Below, in pieces: positions 1 to 11,184 of a stretch of DNA of 64,000 nt. Made by a program: the position numbers and the translations under genes. The notes under the pieces were generated by a model, which saw nothing but the letters and a program-made list of their open reading frames with translations, did not search any database and was not told where the DNA came from. Origin of the DNA: Paragorgia papillata (lineage: Eukaryota > Cnidaria > Anthozoa > Scleralcyonacea > Coralliidae); the NCBI GenBank assembly GCA_035771165.1, contig JAWNZC010000344.1, positions 1,904,501 to 1,968,500 of the forward strand, given 5' to 3'. Position 1 is the first letter of the stretch. Every line of letters begins with the position of its first letter.

Positions 1-138
1 CCATCTGAGCCTCAGTGGTTCAACGGTGAGGTTTGAACCATGTCTGGGGCTCAGAAATCTTTTCTGAGTAATTGAGCTTGACGAACATACACCGAACGTC
101 TGTTACATTACAACAAGCTCGCAAACGCACCACATGCA

Positions 139-378
139 CTACATGTATACGTACACCTTATCATATACTGAAAGGTCCAGTCCGTTCTGCGCGTGTACAC
201 AACTAATGTTTACATCTTTATTGACAAAATATACTGATGTTCTTTCAAGATTGTAAACTTTTCTTGCTTCCACTTCGTTATATGAGATATCCTCGCTGAT
301 CGAATCGCTTAATTTTCTGCCATGTTGCTCCGAACGGTTTACACTGAGCTGGTTCATGTAATTATCTACGAATGTCAT
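139..378 (-). other. Short open frame next to a YY1-like motif, unrecognised
   Basis: An open frame of 79 codons on the minus strand begins beside an AAAGATGGCGGA motif at about 401-412, which matches the YY1 core that often lies at first exons. The frame contains SEQHGRKL, which loosely resembles EQHGGK in the minus-strand first-exon-like segment near 52.9-53.0 kb. I do not recognise a protein family. It may be a first exon or chance. The rest of 1-498 shows only a short imperfect inverted repeat at 5-60 (GAGCCTCAGTGGTTCAA against TTGAACCATGTCTGGGGCTC). Confidence 0.2.
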
Positions 379-498
379 ATTTGAGGACCCTCAAAACAAA
401 GATGGCGGATCATGCGCAGGACGGACTGGACACCATCTTGAAGTTTAGATTGCCGTCGTCGTCTTCCCGGCTTGCTTAAAGCAGTTTTCCATTAAGGG

Positions 499-862
499 GT
501 GTTTACATGAGGCCGGCCCGAATTCAAGCCGGACTGATTTCGGATCGGTTGTAGTGTTTTTACTATAGATCGTTATCATGAGTCCGGCCTGAGATTCAAT
601 TCACGCCGGCCTAATCTCAGGTCGCCTGCTAGACTGAACTGAGGCACTTTCACCTCTCAAACTCAATAATTTGTTTTAAATGAGATTGGTGTCAAATCCA
701 CATAAAAAATGATTCTCCAGTGGTAACGAGCTGTAAGGCAATCGACACAAATCTTGGAGTAACAGCGAAAGTCTATATAGTTTCAAGGCCGGCCTCATGT
801 AAACAAAAACCGAAATGCAAAATTCAGGCCGGTTCGAGTTGAGGTCGGACTCATGTAAACAC
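499..862. repeat. Foldback MITE-like repeat
   Basis: Seen: an outer inverted repeat, TGTTTACATGAG at the left and CTCATGTAAACA at the right, enclosing about 360 bp with repeated CCGGCC/GGCCGG motifs and no coding potential. No clear target duplication was found. The right edge abuts the simple-repeat tail of the LINE. Inference: a non-autonomous foldback element. Confidence 0.55.
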
Positions 863-865
863 ATA

Positions 866-3285
866 CACACATACATACATACATACTTTATTTCAACACG
901 CTAGCCTCAACAACAATAAATGCTGGTTTCAATGAGGGGCGTGCTTAATTTAACTAATACAACAAATTGACTAATACTAATAAGCTAATTACAATAACTA
1001 AAAAACAACTAGGAAGTTTACAAAGTTAATAGGTTTATAAAAATGATGATAAAAAAAAAAAAGGAAAAGAATTAAAAAAAAATAAAATAAAAAATAAATA
1101 AATAAAATTTAGAATTCAGAGTGGCGTGATTCAACTTCATCTCATGGTGGCCCTATAAGCCATTTAAAAGAATCCAACGACTCTGCTTGTTTTGCTTCGT
1201 GTATTAAATTATTCCAAAGCATGGCACCGTTATATTTAAAGCTTCTTCTGAGAAATTCTCTCTTTGGCTTTGGGAGTACTAAATTAGTATCATTGTTCCT
1301 TAGATTATATGTATTTTGATATTCATTAACTTTTCGAAAGGATTCTTTTAAATCTGGCGCGGTATAGTCGTTGAGTATTTTATACATGAAGACTGACTTT
1401 GTATAAGTTCGTCTTACATCTAAATTTTCCCAAGAAAGGGTTTCGAGAACGTCAGCCGAACGGATTTCGTAACTGCTTCCGGTAATTACTCTTGCCGCAC
1501 GAGATTGAAATTTTTGCAATTTATCCTTCAGCAGTTTTCCACAGTTGTCCCAAAGAGGAGAACAGTAATCAAAATAAGGCTTTATATATAACTTGCAATG
1601 TATCAGTTGGTACAAAAGGCTTAACGCGTCTAATTGCTCCAATGCCCGCGCCGGCCTTCTTGCAAATTGTTTCAATATTCTTTTCCCAACTAAGTTTCTC
1701 ATCTATCTCAACTCCCAAGCACTTATAAGTATCAGTTCTCGGAACCGGAACATTATTAATTAAGACAGGATGATCGCATACCTTATTACTGAGATTATAC
1801 GAAGATCCAATAAACATATGTCTTGATTTAGTTGGATGGATTTGAAGCTTGTTTTTCACCATCCAATTATGAATATTAATAATATCTGAATTTAAATTTG
1901 CAACAAGCTCAGCGCAGTCACGCGAAGATGAGAAAATTTGGGTGTCATCTGCATATAGACATGGAGTTGTTGATTTTAAGCAATCTGGCATATCATTTAT
2001 ATACAACAAGAACAACAACAACAGGCCCAAAATAGAGCCTTGAGGGACTCAAGCGCAAATGATCTTTTTTGGTGAAGATGTCTCACCATTAACAAAACAT
2101 TGTTGTTCTCTATTATTCAAATAAGATTCAAACCATTTTAATTGTATACCCGAGATACCAAAAAAATTATTCATTTTCTTTAACAGGATGTCGTGATTTA
2201 TAGAATCGAAAGCTTTCCGAATGTCAAGGAATATGACGCAATTTAATTTACCATTATCCATGTTATCAAGCCATTCATCGCACATTTTGATGAGTGCCGA
2301 TACCGTGGAATGTTTTGGACGAAAACCTGATTGAAAATTTGATAACAAAGAATTTTCCGTCAAGTAGCTATACACTTGACGAAAAATCTCTTTTTCAAAG
2401 ACCTTGCTTATTATTGGTAATATCGAAATGGGACGATAGTTTTTACATTTTCGTCTGTCATCAGATTTGAAAATTGGAGTTACACAAGCATGTTTCCACT
2501 CATCAATGTGTATTCCTGTTTCAAGGGATAGGTTAAAAATAGCTGTTAATGATTGTGCGATTATATCTGATGACAGTTTGAGAATTTTACCTGGAATTTT
2601 ATCTAAACCGGTAGCTTTATTTGCCTTTAGATTCTTTAGAGTTTGAGTTACACTGCTAACATTAATTTGCGAGAAATAAAACCGCTTATTTGAAGAAAGG
2701 CCGGCACTGTCATTTATCTGCGGGTCTTCCTCGTATAGTTCATCATTAGATTCGGCAGCCAATTTTGGTCCAATATTTATAAAATAATCATTAAAAGATT
2801 CTGCAATAAGTTTAGAATCTGAAATAACAGTATCATTAACAGTAAGTTCACTGACAACGGTGGATCTACTGTTCTTACCCAAAAGAGAATTAATTAAGGA
2901 CCAACTTTTCTTCAAATCGACGGTCTTCGCGCAGTCCTCAATTTTTTTGCAATAAAATTTCGATTTTGTTTTGCGCATTTCGATATTCACTTTGTTTCGT
3001 ATTGCCTGGTACGTTTCCCAATGATATTGGGAAGCGTACCTTATTGCTTTCTTTTTGTGGAAATCTCTGTTCCTCATCAATCGCTTTATATTGGGCGTAA
3101 TCCAAAGAAAAGAGTTCGCTTTTATTCGCTTATGTCGAAGTGGTGCATGTCTATCAAGAATTTCATCGAAAAGTGATTTCCAAACACGCCAGCATTCATT
3201 TGGGTCATGAAAATATTGTATTATATCCCAAGGTGCTTGTGATAAATCAGCTCGGAAATCATTTTCCGAAAAGTGCTTAAAGTCT
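866..3285 (-). mobile_element. CR1/L2-like LINE, 3' half, with (TATG)n tail
   Basis: Minus-strand LINE remnant running from its break at 3285 to a 3' end that reads AATAAAG followed by TATG repeats (about 862-892). It holds the connector and reverse transcriptase part of ORF2 and about 270 bp of A/T-rich 3' UTR with A-runs near 1050-1110. Its 5' half is at 20133-22779 on the other strand. The reading frame at 3285 continues the frame that stops at 22779 once one copy of AGTACG is removed. Confidence 0.85.
1142..3285 (-). pseudogene. LINE ORF2 reverse transcriptase half, frameshifted
   Basis: RNA-dependent DNA polymerase of a non-LTR retrotransposon. The first frame (to about 2049) carries the RT fingers and palm, including NKATGLDKIP, NYRPISILP, GFRPKHST and FLDIRKAFDS. 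A frameshift near 2045 separates this from the next frame, which has the catalytic box as YADDT near 1950 and the LGVEID segment. A second shift near 1600-1700 leads into the C-terminal thumb, with YCSPLWDNC and SRAARVITG. These motifs fit the CR1/L2/Jockey-like group, in which an APE-type endonuclease precedes the RT; that endonuclease is encoded at 21987-22779. At least two frameshifts make it inactive. Confidence 0.88.
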
Positions 3286-3291
3286 CGTACT
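3286..3291. repeat. 6-bp target duplication of Polinton 1, LINE side
   Basis: CGTACT on the plus strand (AGTACG in LINE orientation) directly abuts the Polinton terminus at 3292. The matching copy, AGTACG, is at 22774-22779 next to the other Polinton 1 terminus. Polintons are known to make 6-bp duplications. Confidence 0.85.
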
Positions 3292-3445
3292 AGTAGTATT
3301 TAAGTTAAGTTTTTAAGGCGGGTTGAAGGCGGGTCACATTAATATTCAGGCGGGTTTAATTAATATTGAGGGTTCATTAATATTCCGTGCGTCACACCGT
3401 GCATCACACCGTGCGTCACACCGTGTGACGCACGAAAGTAATTAG
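3292..3445 (+). repeat. Polinton 1 terminal inverted repeat, PolB side
   Basis: Begins AGTAGTATTTAAG and then carries an AAGGCGGGTTGAAGGCGGG block, AATATTCAGGCGGG, GAGGGTTCATTAATATTCC and several GTGCGTCACACC units. The same blocks in the same order start at 22780. Both copies read inward on the plus strand, as expected for two ends of one element whose middle was inverted. Polinton termini characteristically begin with AG. Confidence 0.85.
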
Positions 3446-3461
3446 CACCTATGAAGTTGGT

Positions 3462-3470
3462 GATATAAAG
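3462..3470 (+). promoter_or_regulatory. TATA box candidate for PolB of Polinton 1
   Basis: GATATAAAG lies about 105 bp upstream of the PolB ATG at 3572 and just inside the terminal repeat. A Pol II TATA element is the likely role. Confidence 0.4.
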
Positions 3471-3571
3471 CCAGTGTTGTTGTTCAGTCAAATACTTTGG
3501 CTACAGTGTTTCACTCGAGGTTTTGGAGTTTATATCGGATTGTTCTTTTGGAAGTGGATTAGTGTTTTAAA

Positions 3572-6500
3572 ATGGCATCCAGTCAGGAAAACGTTTGGTG
3601 AGTTATATACTTCTTCGTTTGCGAGTTTTTGTTTCTATTTTCTTTTTAATGAGATGCTCGGTATTCTATTCTCTGTCTAATATTTTATTCGTTTTCTATA
3701 TAGGAGGAATCAGTTCGTCGCCGATTTAGAAGCGGAGGAGAGAGCTCGCCATTATTTCTCGTCGGTGATCGATGATATGGTTTCTCAGTGGTCTGATCAG
3801 GATCGGAATAATTTTCTCGCTGATTGGCAAAACGACGACTTTATTATGGATGATAACCTCGACGACATCGGGAATTCTTCACTTAACCAGTTTGGCTCAG
3901 AGCCGCTGCCGAAAACGTTTTGTTGTGAAGAATGTGGTCGAATCTTCAAAACCTCTAGTCACTTGAAGAGACATGGTCGGCGATTACATACTGGGAAAGG
4001 CCGTTTACATGTCCTGATTGTGGGAAGTGTTTTGCATCGGGTGACATCCTGAAACGACACGAGAAGATCCATGGGCAGGAGAAGCTATACGAGTGGTCGA
4101 GGTGTCACAAAAGGTTTGGTCGAAAGGATAATTTAAAGACACATTTAAAAATGCACGAGAAGAGAGGCGCTGAACGGGAATACAGTTGTAACCTATGTGG
4201 TGAGACCTTTCGAAACATTTTCCCGCTACAAGCTCATCAACGCGACGTCCATCAAGTCGGTGGTGGTAAGCGTAAGACGCCGGGTTCTACGACACAACGA
4301 GCGAAACGAGCACGAACCACCGAACCTGCTGTGAACGAAGGAGCATCCACGTCAAGCCTTCCATCTACCATTGAACAAGCGAGAACTATCAGACCTAGTG
4401 TCAGCGAAGGAGCATCAACGTCAACCTTTCCCCAAGACCCTATCCTTCCACCTAGTGTTGTTCCTTCACCTATGTACCACGACCATTGGCAAGCTATTCG
4501 AAGTCGACAGAGTCGGAAAAATAAAGTTCAGGATTGGTACAATTATCGGCTGAATTCTACTGATACTACCGAACTTGTACGTCACGTGCGAGATATATTC
4601 GAGGATCAAACGACGGCGTTTAAGCTTAATCTATCGTTTTGTTTTGTTTTGCGGAACAATGAAACGGAACAGTTTCAATACCACCATTCTTCAGCCAACA
4701 ACAACAGGGTCTTCGAGTCACCGTTCCAAATCCGAAATCTCCACGATTTAGAACAGGTTCGTGCAGCGTTGGAGAATTTAGATATGTTGGAATGGGCTCG
4801 GCAACAACGACCCAACTCTAAATGGATCGTTGTCGAGGTAACCAACGGCTACGTTCTACATCACTAAACTTCGCGATCACCCTATTGGTAAAAGTACGAA
4901 ACTCCCGCAGTACGTCTTGGACAACCCAGCCATCGTGTCGCTAGACTGCAACAAAAATACTGGTTTACCGTACAAAGACAAGTTATGTTTCTTCCGTTGT
5001 TTGGCTGTCCATCGGCGATGTCACCCCAACAACCTAGAGAGAGATACTCAACACTTTTACGAACGCTATGTTGATGCCAATAGTGCTGAGTTTGACGGTG
5101 TCACTCTCGACGAACTTCCCAACTTGGAGAAATTATTTGAACTTTATTTATGTGTACGAACTGACCGAGATCTGTGACGAAGACGACGACAAATCTAAAG
5201 TTGTGGCCCAAGTCGTACAGCGATCCCACCGTTCTTACGCCAATACTATGTATCTCAACCTTCACGGTCGTCATTTCAGTTACATAAAAAACTTGGCGAT
5301 GTATTCCAAATCCTATTGTTGCTCGAAGTGCGAGAAACTGTGGAAATCTGCTAAAGCCTTAAACAAGCACGAGAAAACCTGCGAAGCGGCTGTTCAACAT
5401 AAGTTTCCTGGTGGTGCCTACAAAGTTCCGCACACGATTTTCCAGCAATTGGTCGACGAAGGTATTACAATTCCTGAGGAACTACAGTACTTCCCTTACC
5501 GCGCCACGTTTGATTTTGAATGCTACTTCCAAAACCACGAGAATCATCCAAGAAACACGGAGAAGCTAACCTGGGAGGCGCAACATGTTCCATTGAGTGT
5601 CTCTGTGTGTTCCAACGTGCCTGGCTACGACCAACCAAAGTGCTTCGTTTCGTCTGGTGACACGTCAGAAATGATCAAGCAATTTGTCGATTATTTGGTG
5701 GAGATAAGCGAAGCAAGTTACAGTTTGTTGTTAGAGAACTTTGAAGCAGTGTTTGATCAGTTCGACGATCGTTTATTCGATGAAAGTGATTCCAATGACA
5801 ACGAATCGGACGCAGTAGAGAAAGTTCATAAGTTGGAAAAGTTAAAAGTTAAGTTGGAAGACTACCTTCACGAACTTCCTGTACTTGGTTTCAACTCAGG
5901 GAACTATGATATTAACGCTACAAAGAAATTTCTCTTTCCTTATCTCGTCAAGAACGAAGTGGTTCGGTTTGTTATTAAGAGGGGTAATAACCACATGTGC
6001 CTGGAAACAGAGAACTTAAAATTTTTGGATATTACCAATTACATGGCTCCTGGATTCAGCTACGACGAATACCTTAAAGCATACGAGTGTTCGCAGACCA
6101 AAGGTTACTTCCCGTACGAGTGGCTCGACGCCATCGACAAACTGAACTTTCCCAGTTTACCGCCACGCGATGCATTTTATTCGTCACTTACACGTACTGG
6201 AATCACAGACGAACAGTACGATGATTGTCATCGTGTTTGGAACGAACAAGGCATGACTACGTTTCGCGAATTCCTTGTGTGGTATAACAACCTCAATGTC
6301 GTTCCTTTCCTCGAAGCCATCGATGATGAGTTTATTTTGGAAACAACGAAACATTGATATTTTCAAAGACGGTGTTAGTGTTCCTGGTTTAACAATGAAG
6401 TATTTATTTTCTAATGTTCCAGACACTTACTTTACGTTATTCGGAGAAAAGGACAAAGACTTATATTATACGATGAAAGATAACATCGTCGGTGGGCCAA

Positions 6501-8351
6501 GTATTATTTTCAACAGATACCACGAGAAAGACAAGACAAACATACGAGAAGTCGAGATGTTACAGAAAGGTCAAGAGCCTAAGCCTTGTCAGAAAGTGGT
6601 CGGATTCGACGCCAACACATTATACCTCTGGGCCATTATGCAGCCAATGCCGACGGGTAATTATTCGAGACGGTTTGGTTGACGATGGTTTCAAAAATCA
6701 AGGTAGTGGTAAAATAGCCATCGAATGGTTGGAGTGGCAAGCCTACCAACGTGGGGTCCACATCCGACATGATTACAACAATACCGAAAAGAGAATTGGT
6801 CCACGGCGTCTTCCTGTAGATGGTTTTTGCTCAGAAACTCACACGGTGTTTCAATTTCAAGGTAATTAGTCATAATATATTATTCACATGCGCGTAATTA
6901 GGTCGTTAATCTATCATTAATTCTTATTGCGTAGGATGTTGGTGGCATGGCCATGATTGTTATTTGAATCATGGCAAAGAAATGAACACTCGGCGAGAGA
7001 AACCCATGGCTGAACTATTGGAAGAAACGCGAATAAACAACGAGTATATTGTTGGACAGGCTACAACCTCGTCGAGTGTTGGGAGTGTGAGTGGCGACAG
7101 ATGAAACAGACCAACAACGATCTCCAAAGATTCACTGCCACCAGACTTCGACGACCCTTGGACCGCCTGAAGACCATGACCAAAGAGACCATCCTAGCTG
7201 CCGTCAGGAACGAGACATTGTTTGGGTGTGTGGAATGCGACATCCATGTTCCAGACCACTTGAAAGAGAGGTTTCAGGAGATGTGCCCCATCTTCAAGAA
7301 CGTAGAGATCTCTCGAGATGACATTGGTGATTACATGAAGGCCTACGCTGAAGAGAATAAAATCATGAAACAGCCGCGACGCAGTTTAATCGGCAGTATG
7401 GTTGGAAAGAAGATCCTTTTGGCCACACCACTTCTGAAGTGGTACCTCGAACACGGTTTGGAGGTAACTCACATCTACCAGGTGATCGAGTACACACCCA
7501 AGACGTGTTTCGAATCATTTGGTGACGCTGTGTCGGATGCCCGCCGTGCTGGGGATGTCGACCCTTCCAAAGTCATCATCGCCGACACCATGAAGCTCGT
7601 TGGAAACTCTTCCTATGGTAAGACCATCACCAACAAAGAACGCCATCGGCAGGTGAAGTTTTGCGACGAAGACGAAGTCCCAGTCTTAATCAATTCACCT
7701 TTCTTCAGACAACTCGACGCTATCGACGAGGAGACATACGAGGTTCAAAGTTGTAAGAAGAAGATTAAGTTAGACTTACCTTCACAAGTAGGATTTTTTG
7801 TTTACCAGTATGCAAAACTTCGTATGCTGCAATTTTATTATGATTTTCTAGATAAGTATCTCGATAGGTCCGATTTTGAGTTCTGCGAAATGGACACAGA
7901 TAGTGCCTATATTGCTATAAGCAGTGACAATATTGAAAGCCTAATTAAACCAGATAAGGAATCGGAATATATGGAAGATAAATATAACTGGTTCCCGAGA
8001 AATGCTACAGTAGAGCATGCACGTTATGACAAGAGAACGCCAGGATTATTTAAGGTTGAGTAGGAAGGAGATGGGATTGTAAGTTTGTGTAGTAAAACGT
8101 ATTATTGTTTTGGAAGTGGAAAGGATAAATTTAGTTGTAAAGGTGTAAATAAGAAGAATAATGTAATTAACAAAGAGAAATATTTAGATGTTATTTTAAC
8201 AAAGCGTAGTGGTCAGGGTGTGAATAGGGGATTTCGCATGCTGAATAATGAGATGTGTACATATGTTCAAGTAAAGAACGCTTTTAGTTATTTTTATCCA
8301 AAACGTAAAGTTTTAGAGAACGGTGTGTCAACAATTCCTTTAGATATATAA
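3572..8351 (+). pseudogene. polB: Protein-primed family B DNA polymerase of Polinton 1 (zinc-finger lineage)
   Basis: Replicative, protein-primed polymerase of the Polinton/adintovirus group. The ATG at 3572 is followed after 26 nt by a 106-bp intron (GTGAGT to TAG, 3598-3703). The N-terminus has C2H2 fingers (CEECGRIFKTSSHLKRH, then CNLCGETF and others). Next come a Cys pair region near 5310-5390, exonuclease motif I as FDFEC (about 5512), and GFNSGNYDI as a likely exonuclease II. Motif A is GFDANTLYLW (about 6600), motif B is GNSSYGKT (about 7600) and motif C is EMDTDSAY (about 7890). A second intron is at 6862-6934. Frames change near 4000, 4850, 5160, 6290-6350, 6665 and 7070, and an in-frame TAG at 8061 splits off the last ~95 codons. 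It is inactive. This lineage differs from the PolB at 29165-37930. Confidence 0.88.
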
Positions 8352-8575
8352 GTGCATGTGTGTAAATATAATACGGGAAATATTTTGTGTGTTTGTAAAT
8401 AAGAAATTGAAATTATATCTTTTATTAACACTACCTGTTGTCAATTTTCTGGCGTGGCGGTTCAAGGGATTAATGAGGGTCATTTAGAGCACAGGGGTAG
8501 GGGTGGGGGGTCAGAGGGGAAAGGGAGTGTATTCAAGCGATAGGGCCATAGGGCCACGAAAAAGGCCCCCAGGGC
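8352..8575. other. Intergenic spacer, G-rich, no gene
   Basis: Between PolB and the ATPase cassette lies A/T-rich sequence followed by a G-rich stretch (AGGGGTAGGGGTGGGGGG near 8500) and GGGCCATAGGGCCACG repeats. No reading frame or RNA gene is visible. The equivalent interval in the other Polinton body (28554-29164) carries two tRNA-like genes; this one carries none. Confidence 0.6.
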
Positions 8576-8584
8576 CATATAAAG
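8576..8584 (+). promoter_or_regulatory. TATA box candidate for the ATPase cassette
   Basis: CATATAAAG stands about 45 bp before the ATG at 8627, the first gene of a rightward cassette of small gene, ATPase and two further genes. It would fit a cassette promoter. Confidence 0.4.
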
Positions 8585-8626
8585 TATTTATTTTTGAGTA
8601 CCTTTTCAAATCGTTCATTTGTTATC

Positions 8627-8863
8627 ATGCCTCGAAGGCGTAAGGATTGTCCTGTCTGTGGCAAGCAAGGTTTATTAAGATTAGCAAATCATTTATTCAA
8701 TGTTCATCAACTCTCTTCAAAAGATAGGCAACCGTATTTGATTCGCGCTAAAGCTTCTCCTAAAGATTTAGAAACTTTGTTAAACGAATTACACAGACTT
8801 ATCCGAAATACTAAGTATACAAAACGGGCACAATGTACGAAGCGGCCAAAATGGTATAAATAA
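8627..8863 (+). CDS. Small C2H2-like zinc-finger protein of Polinton
   Basis: A 78-residue basic protein starting MPRRRKDCPVCGKQ. It has one Cys-x2-Cys pair at about residues 8-11 and His residues (NHLFNVHQ) about 15-21 positions later, which together make one C2H2 or BED-like finger. The C-terminus is Lys/Arg-rich and ends KRPKWYK. It immediately precedes the ATPase, and a homologue occupies the same place at 28335-28553. The role is unknown; nucleic-acid binding is an inference. ATG 8627 was chosen because the homologue starts at the same MPR position. Confidence 0.7.
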   Translation: MPRRRKDCPVCGKQGLLRLANHLFNVHQLSSKDRQPYLIRAKASPKDLETLLNELHRLIRNTKYTKRAQCTKRPKWYK

Positions 8864-8895
8864 GATTTCACTAGATTGGTCTGCTCAGTTTAACT

Positions 8896-9538
8896 ATGTA
8901 TTCCATACAGCTAACACATCCTTTCGGGCTCTTGGTCTCTGGAGGTACTAAGACAGGCAAGACAACGTTTGTGAAACAATTGTTAGCTAACGCCCAAATC
9001 ATGATCGACCCACCTCCGGAAAACATCGTGTATTTTTATACAGAATATCAAGATACATTTGCTGAAATAGAAACCCTAATTCCAGGGATTCAGTTTGTCC
9101 AAGGTTTACCCGAATCTATATATGATTGATAACATTAACCCCCAAACAAGAAATCTATTTATAATTGATGATATGATGGGAGAGAGAGATTCAATTATTG
9201 CGAAATTATTTACTAAGAAATCCCACCATGGTAATCTCAGTGTAATTTATATTGTACATAATCTGTTTCATCAAAGCAAGGATCATCGTACCATTTCCCT
9301 CAACGCTAGTTACTTAGTCCTCACGAAAAATGTACGAGATGCGAGTCAAGTAATTCATCTGGCTAAACAGTTGTATCCCAACAACACTAAATTTTTTCAA
9401 CAAGCCTACCAAATGGCAACTAAAGATCCGTATTCCTACCTGTTTGTCGATCTCACTCCGACCTGTCCCGATGAAATCCGACTAAGATCCGGAATCTTTC
9501 CGACAGACACCCACTACGTGTACCAGCCCAGAGTATAA
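8896..9538 (+). pseudogene. Polinton packaging ATPase, one frameshift
   Basis: FtsK/A32-like ATPase thought to drive genome packaging into Polinton or adintovirus capsids. The first frame carries Walker A as GGTKTGKTTF (about residues 17-26). After a frameshift near 9105-9125 the second frame carries Walker B as NLFIIDD, followed by LVLTKNVRDASQV and the conserved end FPTDTHYVYQPRV. The homologue at 27664-28302 is open over 212 residues, which shows where this copy is broken. The upstream gene ends 32 bp before the ATG. Confidence 0.88.
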
Positions 9539-9573
9539 AAGGGGCTGTTTAGTGACAGTGCTATCATTTGACC

Positions 9574-9903
9574 ATGTCTGCTTGTATAAGAAGGAACTGC
9601 GATGTTTTAAAAGTATTGTCAAAGTGTAATCCTCAACTGCGAAACGCAATTATAAAAGCTGCCGACGACGATATATTAGAAGCCATTAGGCAGTGTCTTT
9701 TGAACGTGTGGTGTGAAACAATTAAGATTACTCCGAAAACAGCAAGGAAACTAGCCCCTTATAACGATCATATCAAGTTTGTTGCTGATAAACGTAATCC
9801 AGTAACAAAAAGAAAGAAAGTTATTCTACAAGAAGGTGAAGGTTTTCTACCGTTTCTCTTAGTTCCTGTACTTGAACAACTGGCAAGTTTTTTAACCAAA
9901 TAA
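9574..9903 (+). CDS. Small basic Polinton protein with hydrophobic C-terminus
   Basis: An open protein of 109 residues starting MSACIRRNCDVLK. It contains LNVWCETIKITPKTARKL and a Lys/Arg-rich stretch (RNPVTKRKKV), followed by GFLPFLLVPVLEQLASFL, an amphipathic or hydrophobic end. Basic proteins ending in a Gly-Phe-Leu-Pro segment recur in this element group; I do not know their role, and a minor virion or DNA-binding protein is an inference. Its stop codon shares one base with the next ATG (TAATG), so the two genes are probably co-expressed. A near-identical copy is at 27299-27628. Confidence 0.7.
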   Translation: MSACIRRNCDVLKVLSKCNPQLRNAIIKAADDDILEAIRQCLLNVWCETIKITPKTARKLAPYNDHIKFVADKRNPVTKRKKVILQEGEGFLPFLLVPVLEQLASFLTK

Positions 9904-10647
9904 TGGAACACGTCAGGAGATTGGTGTAGTTCCAGAACATATGACAGATCGAAAGAAACCCTTGGTCACTCCTTTAACAGCGCAGGTGAATGAACTAGAT
10001 TCAGAAATGCAAAATCTTCTTAAACGTCAAGATATAACACAAGACGAGAAAGTGAAAATGTACGATCAGTCGCTGCAACGTTATCTGGGTTATTACGATA
10101 AAAGAATGAGTAGACCTGTACGTGTAAACGTCATAACGCCTACAACACCCATAGCTGACGAGGCAAACCTGAAGAATCAGTGAATGCAGAAGAGACTGCT
10201 GAAACAGCAGCCTCTGAGTTGCCTGGAGAGATAGAAACTGACATTTTAGAAAGTGTACCTGTAACAATGAAATCAAGAGCTCGACAGTTGGTTAAGAAAC
10301 TTAAAGCAAATAAAGACCTCATTTGGTGGACTGACCAAGGACAGATGGTGTTTAAAGAACGACCTATTCCAGGTACAAATGTTATCGACTTGGTCAACAA
10401 TTCTCTACGCCAACGAAAGAATTTCAACCCTGCTGGATGGCAGCTTTTCGCAAAAGCATTAGGAAACATGAATGTTCCCGAAGGCATTATCAGAAATGAA
10501 AATCGTTTAAGTATGGTACGAGAATATAAAACTAAAGATATTTCAGACAACACCCCCCTGACGTCACAGGTAGCCCCAGCAACATTGAAAAGAACAAAAC
10601 AGAAACGAAGAGACAAAAACATACATCCATATAAATGGGTTAAATAA
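9903..10647 (+). pseudogene. Conserved Polinton structural-type protein, broken copy
   Basis: Homologue of the 239-residue open protein at 26580-27299. Here the frame starting at 9903 (MEHVRRLV) meets a TAG eight codons in, resumes at PEHMTDRKKPLVTPL, then shifts near 10165-10180. The last part is open and contains PGEIETDILESVPVTMKSRA, FNPAGWQLFAKALGNMNVP and the basic end RRDKNIHPYKWVK. It lies between the ATPase cassette and the convergent protease gene. No enzymatic motif is visible. A virion scaffold or core function is only a guess. Confidence 0.72.
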
Positions 10648-10721
10648 ATTTATTCCTTAATTGTAAAGCTTTGATATTACAATAAAGAATTGTTTACAAC
10701 ATTATTTGTCTTGTATTTATA

Positions 10722-11183
10722 TTACACACTATAATATTTATGCATAAAGTCACGAACTAACATGTCATTCCATTCTTTATTATCAGTAAACATGCCAACA
10801 ATTGTTGACATGGGTATATTTCTACATCTATGTAAAGCATAAAATAAACAATATTGTCCACATACGCGAGACCCTAATGACTGTAAAGTCTGTTCATTCC
10901 AAGTAAAACTGCTAGTATGATCTCGTAAAAACGTTTCAAAGGTTTTGCTATAAAAGCTCGGTCGTTGTCCGTACGAATCCATGAACTCCCCTTTTCCATC
11001 TGTGGTAAGATAAATTGCTACCCAATGCGTACCAGATCCATTACTAGGATCCACATTCAGAATAAAACCTCTAGGTCTTTTCGATATCTGACTTGGTAGA
11101 CGATCCGATGGTAACACGTCTTTAAATACGTTCTTGGTAAATGGATCACCTTTCAGGACGTTCAGGATTTGTAGAGTGTTCAT
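10722..11183 (-). CDS. Adenain-like cysteine protease of Polinton
   Basis: Maturation protease of the adenovirus protease family (C5), expected to cleave capsid precursors. The 153-residue protein is open. The triad can be placed as His53 in GTHWVAIY, Asp69 in FMDSYG and Cys108 in SRVCGQYC, with Gln101 seven residues before the cysteine as in adenain. ATG 11183 follows the capsid gene stop by one base (TAAGATG), so I chose it over an upstream in-frame codon inside the capsid gene. The copy at 26048-26509 differs at roughly a dozen positions and keeps all catalytic residues. It ends convergently with the gene at 9903-10647. Confidence 0.92.
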   Translation of the reverse strand: MNTLQILNVLKGDPFTKNVFKDVLPSDRLPSQISKRPRGFILNVDPSNGSGTHWVAIYLTTDGKGEFMDSYGQRPSFYSKTFETFLRDHTSSFTWNEQTLQSLGSRVCGQYCLFYALHRCRNIPMSTIVGMFTDNKEWNDMLVRDFMHKYYSV

Positions 11184-11184
11184 C

